Source of the DNA: Tessaracoccus sp. SD287
Lineage (GTDB): Bacteria > Actinomycetota > Actinomycetes > Propionibacteriales > Propionibacteriaceae
Assembly (NCBI RefSeq): GCF_017355265.1
Contig: NZ_JADIJQ010000003.1
Coordinates: 1-64,000 of the forward strand
DNA: 64,000 nt
Reading direction: 5' to 3'
In this document: positions 43,277 through 51,569 of the stretch, piece by piece
Layout of the letters: each line of letters begins with the position of its first letter
Numbering within the stretch: the first letter of the stretch is position 1
The notes under the pieces: generated by a model
Databases searched by the model: none
Told to the model about the DNA's origin: nothing
What the model saw: the letters and a program-made list of their open reading frames with translations, nothing else
Made by a program: the position numbers and the translations under genes

Positions 43277-43750
43277 CTACCCGATGGTGGCGCACGCCAG
43301 GAGGACCAAGGCACCGACGCTGGTGAGGGTCCGGGCGAGATTCCAGCGGTTCCAGGCGGCCTCGAACGCCGAGCGGGCCTGCTCGTACTGCGTCGAGGTG
43401 GTCCCAGGGGCGGCATCCAGCGCCTGGTTTAGGGGCAGGTTGGCCGCCACGGTGATGACGAAGGTGAAGGTTGAACAGGCTGCGGCGACAACCGCCCACC
43501 AGAATGATGGGTGGCGCCCCAGAGTGGCCACCACCGTTGCGGCGATCGCCGTCGCGGGTGCCAGGAAGAAGACCGGCAGGAACCAGCGGTTGAGGATCAC
43601 CGTGTTGATGGACCGGAAGGCCGCCACGTAGGAGCGATCATCGAGGCGACCGAGTGCCGGGCTCACTGCGCAGGTGAACGCGAAGAACAAGCCCGCGAGC
43701 AGCCCGTTCGTCACGACAGCGGCTGTGACGATCACGTCGAACGCCGTCAC
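43277..43750 (-). CDS. DUF1772 membrane protein
   Basis: A 157-residue protein with four hydrophobic helices and the DUF1772 pattern: VIVTAAVVTNGLLAGLFFAFTCAVSPALGRL, FRSINTVILNRWFLPVFFLAPATAIAA, FVITVAANLPLNQAL, then EAAWNRWNLARTLTSVGALVLLACA. It starts with GTG overlapping the stop codon of a 33-codon frame (GTGA). Function unknown; family members are often beside NAD-binding or LysR genes. The start depends on that overlap, as the upstream ribosome site is weak. Confidence 0.82.
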   Translation of the reverse strand: MTAFDVIVTAAVVTNGLLAGLFFAFTCAVSPALGRLDDRSYVAAFRSINTVILNRWFLPVFFLAPATAIAATVVATLGRHPSFWWAVVAAACSTFTFVITVAANLPLNQALDAAPGTTSTQYEQARSAFEAAWNRWNLARTLTSVGALVLLACATIG

Positions 43751-43848
43751 CGGCCCGACCGTCCGGCTGCCGCTGCGAGCACTGTGGTGGCCTTGCCCCG
43801 GATGGTCGTGGCCGCCTGGACGTACCCGACTCCTACGACGACATGCAT
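43747..43848 (-). pseudogene. 33-codon open frame resembling the start of an NAD-binding epimerase
   Basis: A short frame beginning MHVVVGVGYVQAATTIRG that looks like the first strand and glycine loop of a Rossmann fold, after which it ends in unrelated sequence. It has an AAAGGGAA ribosome site six bases upstream and its stop overlaps the DUF1772 start (GTGA), so translation may couple the two. It may be the surviving 5' end of a deleted epimerase gene, or a small leader. Weak evidence. Confidence 0.35.
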
Positions 43849-44124
43849 GTGTTCCCTTTCGACGGCTCCGATTGCCCGTACCACCGACGCTAGAGGGTGA
43901 GGAGCGGCTGTTCCATTCGCGTGAGTGCCGCTCTTCTTGCTCCTTCGTCCGAAGGGTTCGGATCGTGCATGCCCCGCGTGGCACCTTAGCCAGCAGACAT
44001 GCCCCAGTCCCGCACATCCCGCATGCTGTTGCCGGTCCAGGGGTTGGTGAGCACACTTGCTGCATGGAGACCTTCGCAGCGTCCGTGTGGACTCGGGGGC
44101 GAGGCCGACCGGAGGATGAAGCCC

Positions 44125-44697
44125 ATGGCGAGCGAAGAGGCTGAGCAGTTCCAACCGGCGACGCTGGCGGACTGGCGCGACTGGCTGGCCGCGAACCACA
44201 CTCGCCGGGAGGGCGTCTGGGTCATCGGATGGCGCAGCAAGTCGGGACGAACGCCCCTGCCGTATGACGACCTCGTCCGTGAGGCCCTGTGCTGGGGCTG
44301 GATCGACGGACAGGTCAAGGGACTCGACGACCAACGGGCGATGCAGTGGATGTCGCCTCGCCGGTTGAACAGCCCGTGGGCAGCCTCCAACAAGGCGCGG
44401 GTGGCAGACCTGGAACGTGAGGGACGCCTGCAGCCGGCGGGGATCGCGGCGATCGAGCGGGCCAAGGCCAATGGCATGTGGACGGTGTTCGACTCCGTGG
44501 AGGCACTCGTCGAGCCGCCTGAACTGGTCGACGCCCTCGACGCGAACGCGGTGGCGCGGACCACCTGGGACTCCTGTGCGCCGAGCATCCGCAAACAGGC
44601 GCTCGCCCTGATTGCGTTGGCCAAGCGCTCAGAAACGCGTGCGAGCCGGATTGCCACCATCGTGGCGCGGGTGGGGCGCGGAGAACGTCCGGTGTGA
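44125..44697 (+). CDS. YdeI/OmpD-associated family protein
   Basis: A 190-residue protein with the YdeI pattern: ATLADWRDWLAANHTRREGVWVIGWRSKSGRTPLPYDDLVREALCWGWIDGQVKGLDDQRAMQWMSPRRLNSPWAASNKARVADLEREGRLQPAGIAAIERAKANGMW, then a C-terminal helical half (PSIRKQALALIALAKRSETRASRIATIVAR). Family members protect against some antimicrobial peptides in Gram-negative bacteria; function here unknown. ATG at 44125 is preferred, with GGAGG nine bases upstream. Its neighbours are unrelated. Confidence 0.85.
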   Translation: MASEEAEQFQPATLADWRDWLAANHTRREGVWVIGWRSKSGRTPLPYDDLVREALCWGWIDGQVKGLDDQRAMQWMSPRRLNSPWAASNKARVADLEREGRLQPAGIAAIERAKANGMWTVFDSVEALVEPPELVDALDANAVARTTWDSCAPSIRKQALALIALAKRSETRASRIATIVARVGRGERPV

Positions 44698-44797
44698 TCT
44701 GGGCAGAGATGGCCCTCGGCCTCGAGCCAGACCCGATTCGAGCTGTCCTCATCCCCTTCCTGAAGTGATCGCCAGGATCGGGCATACAGTGCCGAAC

Positions 44798-45973
44798 ATG
44801 ACAGAGATCGGGACGGATTGGCGGGTGGTCGACGGTGTGGCGACCGCATGGTTCGACGCGCCGTCGTTGACCGAAGGGGCCGCGTTGGCGAGCCGCATCA
44901 TGGAGTTGGCGCCCGCGATGTTGGTGGACCTGCGCGCCACCGGCCTACGGGTGCGCCTCGACTCCGATGAGCACGCCGGGGCGGTGTCGGCGGTGGCGCG
45001 GGACCTGGGATTGGCCGCGAACCCCGCCGTGCTGCAGCACCTGAGCGTCGTGATCGAATCCCCCAACCCGTCGGGCGTGCAGGAGTTCTGGCAGCACGTG
45101 CTCGACTACTCCCCTGGCCCTGACTTTGGTTTGGTGGATGCGTTGCGGCGCGACCCACCGCTACGGATCCGTGGGGTGGACGAGGCCCGGCCGTTGCGCA
45201 ACCGCATCCACCTCGACGTGGTGCGTCCGGCCGCGGCAGTCGCGCAGGCCAGTCCTGGGCAAGGCTCGGGACCGTTCGGGGTCTGTCACGCCGACCCCGA
45301 TGGCAACGAGGTCGACCTGGTGCCAGGAGACGGGCTCGGCGATCAGGACGGAACCTCCGACTGGCAGGCGGTGTTCAGCGCCATGGCGTGCTACCGCGTC
45401 ACCTCCCCTGCCCAGCAACGTGAGCTGGTTGCCGCCGCGGCAGCGCTGGCCCACGAGGCGGGCTTCCCGCTGCTGATCGACCTGCGCCCCGGGCTCGTGA
45501 TCCTCGACAGTGGCAAGGACCAGTGGGACAAGGATGCCCACGGCCTGGCGTTGGACTTCACCGATCTTGCCGTGAGTATCCAGGCCGCCGCTCGTGAACT
45601 CGGGGCCACGGCGGATTCTGCACGCCCCCGATTTGTCCAGTTGTTCCTGGACGCTGCCGATGTGGCCGCGGTGCGGGCGTTCTGGGTCGCTGCGCTCGGC
45701 TACGAGCACGACCGGCGCGACGGGGCCAGCGACATTTACGATCTGCGCCGGTTGAACCCGGAGGTGGTGTTCCAGGAGCTCGACGTCTCGGAGACGGATC
45801 GGCGCCGGCAGCGCAACCGCATCCATGTCGAGCTTGCGGTGCCGGCGGACGTCGCGGAGTCGCGTGTCGCCTCGGCCGTTGCGGGCCGGGGCCAGCTCTT
45901 GGATGAGTCGGAGGGCCGCTGGCGGGTCGCCGACCCGGAGGGCAATGAGCTGGTGATCGTCAGCGGAGCGTGA
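44798..45973 (+). CDS. tandem fusion of pterin-carbinolamine-dehydratase-like and VOC domains
   Basis: A 391-residue protein built of two similar halves. Each half has a PCD-like segment (first: WRVVDGVATAWFDAPSLTEGAALASRIMELA... near 8-75; second: CYRVTSPAQQRELVAAAAALAHEAG... near 200-275) and a VOC/glyoxalase-like beta module (first VIESPNPSGVQEFWQHVLDYSPG near 87; second LFLDAADVAAVRAFWVAALGYEHDRRDG near 285), with matching ends RNRIHLDVVRPA and RNRIHVELAVPA, and NEVDLVPG and NELVIVSG. No metal triad is certain. A -10-like TACAGT lies seven bases before the ATG (probable leaderless start). Function unknown; the domain set suggests binding of a small aromatic or pterin-type molecule. Confidence 0.82.
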   Translation: MTEIGTDWRVVDGVATAWFDAPSLTEGAALASRIMELAPAMLVDLRATGLRVRLDSDEHAGAVSAVARDLGLAANPAVLQHLSVVIESPNPSGVQEFWQHVLDYSPGPDFGLVDALRRDPPLRIRGVDEARPLRNRIHLDVVRPAAAVAQASPGQGSGPFGVCHADPDGNEVDLVPGDGLGDQDGTSDWQAVFSAMACYRVTSPAQQRELVAAAAALAHEAGFPLLIDLRPGLVILDSGKDQWDKDAHGLALDFTDLAVSIQAAARELGATADSARPRFVQLFLDAADVAAVRAFWVAALGYEHDRRDGASDIYDLRRLNPEVVFQELDVSETDRRRQRNRIHVELAVPADVAESRVASAVAGRGQLLDESEGRWRVADPEGNELVIVSGA

Positions 45974-46104
45974 GTGTCTGCCGAGAAGCAGCGCGTGCAC
46001 CATCGGGCTCTGCCTGGCTAGCCACGGGCCTTCCCTGGTCGGCCCCTCGCCACGACCCGACACGACCGGCGTCCCACTGAGAACCACCCACCAGGCCGGT
46101 CGAC

Positions 46105-46135
46105 TTGACTCCCCATATACCCCCGGGAGTATCGT
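46105..46135 (+). promoter_or_regulatory. promoter with CsoR/CstR-like palindrome ATACCCCCGGGAGTAT
   Basis: A -35 box TTGACT (46105-46110) and a -10 box TATCGT (46130-46135) are separated by 19 bases that contain the near-perfect palindrome ATACCCCCGGGAGTAT (46117-46132). C/G-tract palindromes flanked by ATAC/GTAT are the typical operators of CsoR-family repressors that sense copper or reactive sulphur. The downstream operon of a cysteine-rich protein and a thioredoxin fits a sulphur or thiol signal. The regulator is not in this window. Confidence 0.6.
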
Positions 46136-46173
46136 TGTGTGCAGACGCAGAGCACAACACAAGGAGATTGCCC

Positions 46174-46350
46174 ATGTGCAGCCCCACCCAATGCAATGTT
46201 TGCGGCAAGACCACGTGGTCCGGCTGCGGCCAGCACATCGACCAGGTCAAGGCCCACGTGTCCGCCGACCAGTGGTGCGACGGACACGCGCAGTCCGTGC
46301 AGCCCGTGATCACGTCCAGTTCCGGGCTGTTCAAGGTCTTCGGCCGCTAA
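46174..46350 (+). CDS. cysteine-rich zinc-binding-like mini-protein
   Basis: A 58-residue protein beginning MCSPTQCNVCGKTTWSGCGQHI and containing WCDGH further on. The arrangement Cys-X2-Cys, Cys-X-His and Cys-X2-His suggests one zinc site. The pattern Cys-Gly-Lys-Thr-Thr-Trp-Ser-Gly-Cys-Gly-X-His recurs in small bacterial proteins of unknown function. AAGGAG lies eight bases before ATG. First gene of a thioredoxin operon behind a CsoR-like operator, so a role in thiol or sulphur chemistry is plausible. Confidence 0.85.
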   Translation: MCSPTQCNVCGKTTWSGCGQHIDQVKAHVSADQWCDGHAQSVQPVITSSSGLFKVFGR

Positions 46351-46378
46351 GCCCACACGACGACAAGGAGTGACCACC

Positions 46379-46750
46379 ATGGCAACGCAGAACCTCACGG
46401 AAACCAACTTCGAAAGCACCATCAAGAACAATCCCATCGTCCTGGTCGACTTCTGGGCGGCCTGGTGCGCCCCCTGCCGAGCGTTCGCCCCCACCTTTGA
46501 GGCAGCCTCTGCCAAGCATGACGGGATCGTGTTCGGCAAGGTCGACACCGAAGCCGAAGGACAGCTCGCGCAAGCGGCCCGGATTTCGTCCATCCCCACT
46601 CTCATGGCGTTCCGGGACGGCATTCTGGTCTTCAACCAGCCCGGCGCGTTGAGGCCCGCTGACCTGGACCGCGTCATCGAGCAGGTGAACGGGCTCGACA
46701 TGGACGACGTCCGTGCGCAGATCGCTACCCAGCAGAGCGCCGGTGTCTGA
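46379..46750 (+). CDS. trx: thioredoxin
   Basis: A 123-residue thioredoxin-fold protein with the canonical redox site VDFWAAWCAPCRAFAP near residue 28, the cis-proline loop SSIPTLMAF near residue 73, and a 20-residue extra C-terminal helix. It reduces protein disulphides in the cytosol with thioredoxin reductase. ATG at 46379 has AAGGAG eight bases upstream (a GTG nine bases earlier overlaps the site). Middle gene of the operon; the next gene starts on the last base of its stop codon. Confidence 0.93.
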   Translation: MATQNLTETNFESTIKNNPIVLVDFWAAWCAPCRAFAPTFEAASAKHDGIVFGKVDTEAEGQLAQAARISSIPTLMAFRDGILVFNQPGALRPADLDRVIEQVNGLDMDDVRAQIATQQSAGV

Positions 46751-47205
46751 TGCTGGCTGACGGCCGACGGACCGACCAGTCCCCCATGTTTGGTCCCCAC
46801 GGTCGGATCCCGGCCCTGGACGCCGTCGCCCTGAGACGTCCGTCGGTCATCAACACCCTCCGCGCCGGGTGGCTCCCACGCCATACGTTGGCGCTGCTGC
46901 TGCTGAGCCCGCTGCTCTTCCTGGGGTACCTCGCCTCAGCAGGGGCCTCACTGGCCAACTTGCAGGGTTACATCCTCATCGGCGCAATGGCCGTGATCGG
47001 TGCACTGGTCCTGACCACCTACCTGCCACTGCGGGGAGCCACGAGAGGCGTTGCGTCGTCGTGCGCGCTGATGCCGGCGCTGCTCGTCCCCGGCGCCGGC
47101 ATGATGCTCGACCAGCCGAACTGGGCCGCCAGCGCAGGTTTCGGACTCGCCATCCTGGGCTTCGCCCTGTGGCAACGACTGTCAGGCGCCTCGGCCTGCG
47201 CCTGA
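46750..47205 (+). CDS. small membrane protein of the thioredoxin operon
   Basis: A 151-residue protein with about four hydrophobic segments (HTLALLLLSPLLFLGYLASA, GYILIGAMAVIGALVLTTYLP, GVASSCALMPALLVPGAGMML, AGFGLAILGFALWQ) and a short soluble N-terminus. Its ATG shares one base with the thioredoxin stop (TGATG), so the two are translationally coupled. No family identified. It may export or anchor a partner of the cysteine-rich protein and thioredoxin. Confidence 0.78.
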   Translation: MLADGRRTDQSPMFGPHGRIPALDAVALRRPSVINTLRAGWLPRHTLALLLLSPLLFLGYLASAGASLANLQGYILIGAMAVIGALVLTTYLPLRGATRGVASSCALMPALLVPGAGMMLDQPNWAASAGFGLAILGFALWQRLSGASACA

Positions 47206-47375
47206 CCGGCATTCCGTTGTTGCAGCCGCGGGCCGGCTTCTGGACGAGCCAGACGGTCGTTGGCGGGTGAAGCAGTGTTCAGCACCAGATGTTGGGACTG
47301 GGTGGGTCGGACGGAAGTAGTCACGCTGGAGCTAGTTGCTGCATCGAGTGACCCTCGACGGTAACGTCCACTGGC

Positions 47376-47552
47376 ATGACGCAGACGCCGGACAAGCACG
47401 ATGTCGAGACCCGGGCCCAGTTGTTGCCCGAGGAACAAGCGGCGGGCAGTGAGTCCCCGCATGTTCAGGCCGAGATCATTCTGGAAGAGTCCCTGGAGAG
47501 GACCGAGGATCCCGAGGGCACCCGGCGCTCCTCCACTCAGACCCCAGACTGA
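47376..47552 (+). CDS. small acidic conserved protein, 58 residues
   Basis: A short hydrophilic protein, rich in Glu, with the segment LLPEEQAAGSESPHVQAEIILEESLERTEDPEGTR, a pattern I recognise from uncharacterised actinobacterial mini-proteins. No membrane or catalytic motif. Probably intrinsically disordered or helical. A -10 box TAACGT (47362-47367) lies eight bases upstream of the ATG, pointing to a leaderless start. It stands alone and ends before a gene-free stretch. Confidence 0.75.
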   Translation: MTQTPDKHDVETRAQLLPEEQAAGSESPHVQAEIILEESLERTEDPEGTRRSSTQTPD

Positions 47553-47867
47553 CACGAGGCACCTCATTCCCGGGCGCGTCCAGCGGACCTTGCCGCCCAC
47601 CTGCGTCGCTGAGTGGGCACCCCGGGCTGCTCACCGGGACGAGAACCTGCCGAGCTGGAAGCCATGGGACCTGGTCAGGGCGAGCGCCTGACGCAACGTC
47701 TCAGGGCACCGCCATGGAACGAGACGTTCGGGCGCGGTCCGGTGGTCCTCCCCGACAACGCGATCACTGCAGGCCACCTGCCACGGGACGGGGTGATCAT
47801 CCTCGGACCTGCTGACGCGCCTGGCCTCGTCCGACCACACGATGACGGAAGCTCGAGTTTGAGCGGC
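47553..47867. other. gene-free stretch of about 315 bases
   Basis: Between the small acidic gene and the convergent membrane gene. Open frames exist on both strands but have no ribosome sites and no domain likeness. I see no repeat, RNA gene or clear terminator here. Confidence 0.5.
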
Positions 47868-48407
47868 TCACACGAAAGGCACAGCGATAATCGCCGTGCA
47901 CATCGCCACACTGCCGGCGAGTCCAACCGTGCGCACCCGTGAAAATGTGTCCGCAAACCACGGAATCGCCAACCAGCGCAGCACCATCCCGAACACGCCG
48001 ACTGCGACCAAGAAGACGGCGAGGAACCAGACGACGGTCGGCCTGGTGACCCAGTCCCAGGTCACCCATGCCATGGTGAGGCCCGTCAGCGCCGCGACGA
48101 AGCGGACGATCAGCCCCGCTCGATCGCGATCGGTGACTGTCCCACGCCCCCACCAGGCGCTGATCGTGAACGCCACGATGAGCCAGACAATCGCGACCCC
48201 TTGCCCATCCTCGAGCAGCAGCGCCGCCAACGAGAATGCAACACTCGTCCAGAGGAAGCGGGTTTTCAGGATGCCCAGCGCTCGCTCACGGAGCCGTCCC
48301 TGCGTCCGAACTGCCGCAGCGATCAACGCCACGGCGAGACTGACGATGAGGCCGTTCGGTGCACCGAGCAGCATCATGATGATGATGGTGAGGACAATGA
48401 TGTTCAT
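47868..48407 (-). CDS. integral membrane protein, probably partner of the serine hydrolase
   Basis: A 179-residue protein with five to six hydrophobic segments (MNIIVLTIIIMMLLG, GLIVSLAVALIAAAV, TSVAFSLAALLLEDGQGVAIVWLIVAFTISAWW, GLIVRFVAALTGLTMAWVTWDWV, VVWFLAVFLVAVGVFGMVLRWLA). No family recognised. The ATG shares one base with the serine hydrolase stop, so translation is coupled and it is probably functionally tied to it. Confidence 0.78.
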   Translation of the reverse strand: MNIIVLTIIIMMLLGAPNGLIVSLAVALIAAAVRTQGRLRERALGILKTRFLWTSVAFSLAALLLEDGQGVAIVWLIVAFTISAWWGRGTVTDRDRAGLIVRFVAALTGLTMAWVTWDWVTRPTVVWFLAVFLVAVGVFGMVLRWLAIPWFADTFSRVRTVGLAGSVAMCTAIIAVPFV

Positions 48408-49552
48408 CAGTGCTCCCCGACCAGCAGCGTGAGTGCGGCTTGCTCTACGGGTGACTTCGTGTTCGAGAGGATGATGACCGCCCGATGGTTGGTCAGATCG
48501 AGAGCGATGGCGGCGCAGAACCCTCCGGTGGCGCCACCATGACTGGTGACGATGTGCCCTGCGACCGAGGTGGTGTACCAGGCGTAGCCCATGCGTGCGC
48601 CATACCCGGCGTCCCAGCGTGGAGTGAGCGCGCCCATGCCCGGGGCGGTGCCGCCAAGCAGTGCCTGCGCGTACCGAACCATATCCGTGGCGTTCGAGTG
48701 GATGCCCCCTGCCGGAGCCGATGCATTGAGCGTCCAGGGCGGCGCAAACTTGCCATCAGCGCTGTATCCGGTGAGGACAGTCGCCGGCAGATTCGCGGCG
48801 GTCACGGGGACAGTGCTGGCAGTCATGCCGAGCGGTCCGAAGATGCGCTGGCCCACCAGTTCGGCGTAATCGGTCGAGGTCACCGCAGCGAGTGCCTGTC
48901 CGAGGAGTGCTGCGCCCAAGTTGGCATAGCGGACCGTACCCCTTTCGTGCAGGGCCGCTGCCCGCGCCTGTGCGATCACCCCGTCAACATCCTCGACGTA
49001 GGGGTCACGATGTGGACTATTGAGCTGCAGCAGCATCATCCGGTACGTGGTCGGCGCAGTGCGCGGCAACCCCGAGCGGTGGCTGGCAAGTTCGGCCAAC
49101 GTGACGTCGGCTGCCGGCGAATCCCCGAGCGGCAGGAGCGCACCCAGTCTCGTGTCGGCTGTCACTTCGCCCCGCTCGATGGCATCGGCGAGCAGTAGAG
49201 ATGTGAACGTCTTGGTGATCGAGCCGATTTCGTACACGGTCGTGCCGTCGGCGCCGAAGTTCGCGTAGGTGACGGTGTTGCCGTCGACGACGGCGATGCT
49301 GACCCGGTCGAGTGCCCCGTCCAGGTACGGGAGCGCCAGAGCGGCGAGGGCTGGGTCCCCCGTCACAGTGGTGGAGAGCGACGGCGGACGTGGCCGCGCG
49401 AGCGCGCCGACAAGGCCAACGGTCACGGCCAGTCCGGTCGCGACGATGATGGTACGCCTCGTAACGGCTGTGGGGACTGGCGCGTCGGGACTGGGCGCGT
49501 CGGGACTGGTCTGAACGGGAGTGGGCTCGACGGCGTTGGTCACTGGGGACAT
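48407..49552 (-). CDS. serine hydrolase, beta-lactamase/penicillin-binding-protein-like
   Basis: A 381-residue class C beta-lactamase-like (Pfam beta-lactamase, PBP4*-type) hydrolase. An N-terminal disordered stretch is followed by a hydrophobic segment (TIIVATGLAVTVGLVGALA, about 35-53) that is a signal anchor. The active-site Ser-X2-Lys is GSITKTFTSLLLADAI near residue 112, the Tyr-X-Asn motif is RYANLGAALLGQALA near 206, and HGGATGGFCAAIAL replaces the KTG box near 340. It probably faces the cell exterior. Likely acts on peptidoglycan peptides or esters. Coupled with the membrane gene below. Confidence 0.88.
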   Translation of the reverse strand: MSPVTNAVEPTPVQTSPDAPSPDAPVPTAVTRRTIIVATGLAVTVGLVGALARPRPPSLSTTVTGDPALAALALPYLDGALDRVSIAVVDGNTVTYANFGADGTTVYEIGSITKTFTSLLLADAIERGEVTADTRLGALLPLGDSPAADVTLAELASHRSGLPRTAPTTYRMMLLQLNSPHRDPYVEDVDGVIAQARAAALHERGTVRYANLGAALLGQALAAVTSTDYAELVGQRIFGPLGMTASTVPVTAANLPATVLTGYSADGKFAPPWTLNASAPAGGIHSNATDMVRYAQALLGGTAPGMGALTPRWDAGYGARMGYAWYTTSVAGHIVTSHGGATGGFCAAIALDLTNHRAVIILSNTKSPVEQAALTLLVGEH

Positions 49553-49977
49553 CCCTCTGCTCGAGAGGGCATCGGGCCTGTGCGACGGGCGGGACCAGCC
49601 GGCAAACGAGGCGTCCTCGATATGAGGCTACGTCGATATTCCGGCCACAAGCGTGCGTGGATAACATCGTTATCGAAATGACAGAACGTCGGCTCGGATC
49701 CCGACGCCGTCGGCTTAGGCGCGGACGTCGACGTGACCCACCTGGACGACTTGATCGGCGGAGTGAGCCTCAATCGAAGGACATCGTGACAGTGATGGCA
49801 GAACGTCCGCTCAGATCCTGAGACTGACCGGACATCGTGACTTCTATGGCAGAACTTCCGCTGGACAGCCCACGCGAGCGGAAAGATCTGGAACCCACCA
49901 GTTCCCGCCGGCCCGTCGCGGTCCCCGCCGGGTCACCTCTTAACCCCTGCTGCCGATGTTGCTGCCAAGACCACGAA
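49553..49977. other. gene-poor region with three degenerate direct repeats
   Basis: About 425 bases without a supported gene between the serine hydrolase and the tRNA-Pro terminator. It holds three diverged copies of a motif (49663-49701, 49780-49820, 49831-49865) of the form ACATCGTGAC-N4-ATGGCAGAAC-TCCGCT, all in the same orientation. They look like remains of mobile-element ends. Confidence 0.5.
49663..49865. repeat. three degenerate direct repeats of a ~35-base motif
   Basis: Copy 1 begins AACATCGTTATCGAAATGAC, copy 2 ACATCGTGACAGTGATGGCA, copy 3 ACATCGTGACTTCTATGGCA; each is followed by AGAAC and a TCGGCT/TCCGCT word. Copies 2 and 3 are about 50 bases apart, copies 1 and 2 about 117. 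Similar spacing and direction indicate duplicated element ends or a decayed insertion sequence. Confidence 0.5.
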
Positions 49978-50011
49978 AGAGGCGGCCCCGGACTTCTCCG
50001 AAACCGCCTCT
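49978..50011 (-). terminator. terminator of the tRNA-Pro gene
   Basis: Read on the minus strand, AGAGGCGG and CCGCCTCT form an 8-base perfect stem with an inner CGGA-GAAG-TCCG hairpin, followed by TTTCG. It lies 17 bases after the tRNA 3' end. Confidence 0.75.
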
Positions 50012-50027
50012 GACTACGCTTTATACG

Positions 50028-50101
<74 letters not shown>

Positions 50102-50266
50102 CCCGGGTCTGTCCTCCACCATAAAGGTGGCGGGCTGACCCGAAGAAGAACACTACCGGAAAGTGGTCCTTGCGCCCAATCGGACGCGCACCGGTCACGA
50201 CTTGGCCCGCCATCCGGATTGCCGCGTAGCCTGATCGCGGTCCCTGTCTAGCGCAAGGAGCTCCCC

Positions 50267-51493
50267 GTGAGCAATCTGGCCGATGCCGTCCTGCCCCTGA
50301 TCCGCACCCGTGCCGAACTGCATTACCACGCCGCGAACCGGCATGGCAGTCAGATGCACGAGGCGATCGACATCCTCGAGGATGCCCTGACGACCAGCGA
50401 CCCCAGCGAGGTGCACGCGGTCACCCACAAGGCGCTCACCAGCGCCATCGCCGTGATCGCACGCGCCGATGACTCCAGTGGCACCATCGGGGATGCGGTG
50501 CATCGGCTGCTCGAGCTGCATCCCCAGACCGCCGCCGCAGCCCACGTGCCGAGCAGCAAGCTGATCACCTGGATGATCAAGTTCCAGTTCGACGGCGAAG
50601 TCGACTTCTTCGAGCTCGACCCAGTGGCCTACGCGCCGGCCCTGGGCGTAGCCGGCGTCCGGACCTACCGCCAGCGGCTAGCCGAGATCGAGGCGAGTCT
50701 CGGCCCACGACCCAGTCACGACGAACGTTTCAGCTCCGAACACTCCGCAGAGTGGTTCACCCTGGACTGGAATGCCCAGCGCCTGGCCGTGCTGGACCGC
50801 GACATCGACGCGATCATCGGCACCCACGCCCGTGACCGCAAGGTCGCCGCCTGGTACGTGGACACGGCGAAGGCCCTCGAGGAGATCGGTGAGTTCGATC
50901 TCGCCATCGATTGGGCCAGGCAGGCCACTGAGTTCGACCATCAGCACCAGTCCCGGAGCGCCGCCGACTACTGGTGCGAACTGCTCCAGCAGCACCGGCC
51001 CGACGAGTTGCTTCCGGCCCGACTCGACGTCTTTCGTCGCTGGCCGTCGCAGACGACGGCGACCGCGTTGTTCAAGGCCGCCCGGACGAGCTGGCCCGAA
51101 TATCGAGAAGAGGTGATGAGCAGCCTGACCCGCACGCCAGCGGACGCCGTCGGCTTCACCCTGCGAACACTCAAGCAGCCCGAAGCCGCCTGGCAACTCG
51201 CCCACTCCCTGCACCTTGACGACCATGCCACCTGGAGTGACCTGCTCAAGACCTACGAGAAGATCGACGCCACCGCAGTGCTGCCGATCCACCGACGCCT
51301 GGTCGAGGACGAACTGAGCGTCACCGACCCCAGGAACTACCCGATCGCTGCCCGCCGGTTGGCGACGATGCGCCGACTGGCGTCCGGCTCGGCCCAGGAA
51401 GCAGCGGTGGACGAGTTCATCGCCGAGCTGCGGGAGAGGTATCGACGGCGCACCCGCATGCAGCAGGATTTCGACCGGCTCGGACTCCCCTGA
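50267..51493 (+). CDS. uncharacterised helical-repeat protein
   Basis: A 408-residue, mainly alpha-helical protein. HYHAANRHGSQMHEAIDILEDAL at the N-terminus and a central TPR-like run (VAAWYVDTAKALEEIGEFDLAIDWARQATEFDHQHQSRSAADYWCELLQQHRPDELLPARLDVFRRWPSQTTATALFKAA) resemble the C-terminal regions of SWIM-zinc-finger-associated and DUF6880-type proteins; the zinc finger itself is absent. It begins with GTG behind AAGGAG. It stands directly beside tRNA-Pro, divergent, and is followed by a palindromic hairpin. Without partner genes I cannot assign a role. Confidence 0.75.
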   Translation: MSNLADAVLPLIRTRAELHYHAANRHGSQMHEAIDILEDALTTSDPSEVHAVTHKALTSAIAVIARADDSSGTIGDAVHRLLELHPQTAAAAHVPSSKLITWMIKFQFDGEVDFFELDPVAYAPALGVAGVRTYRQRLAEIEASLGPRPSHDERFSSEHSAEWFTLDWNAQRLAVLDRDIDAIIGTHARDRKVAAWYVDTAKALEEIGEFDLAIDWARQATEFDHQHQSRSAADYWCELLQQHRPDELLPARLDVFRRWPSQTTATALFKAARTSWPEYREEVMSSLTRTPADAVGFTLRTLKQPEAAWQLAHSLHLDDHATWSDLLKTYEKIDATAVLPIHRRLVEDELSVTDPRNYPIAARRLATMRRLASGSAQEAAVDEFIAELRERYRRRTRMQQDFDRLGLP

Positions 51494-51569
51494 GCTGCCG
51501 GACCACTTCGGCAGTGATGCCACGAGTGGCCCCTGATTGTTGACCCCGCCCGCCCGTTGCACCCACAAA

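Noticed and set aside
47613-47942. Open frames in the 47.6-47.9 kb gap
   Set aside because: No ribosome site, no family likeness, and overlap with the convergent membrane gene.
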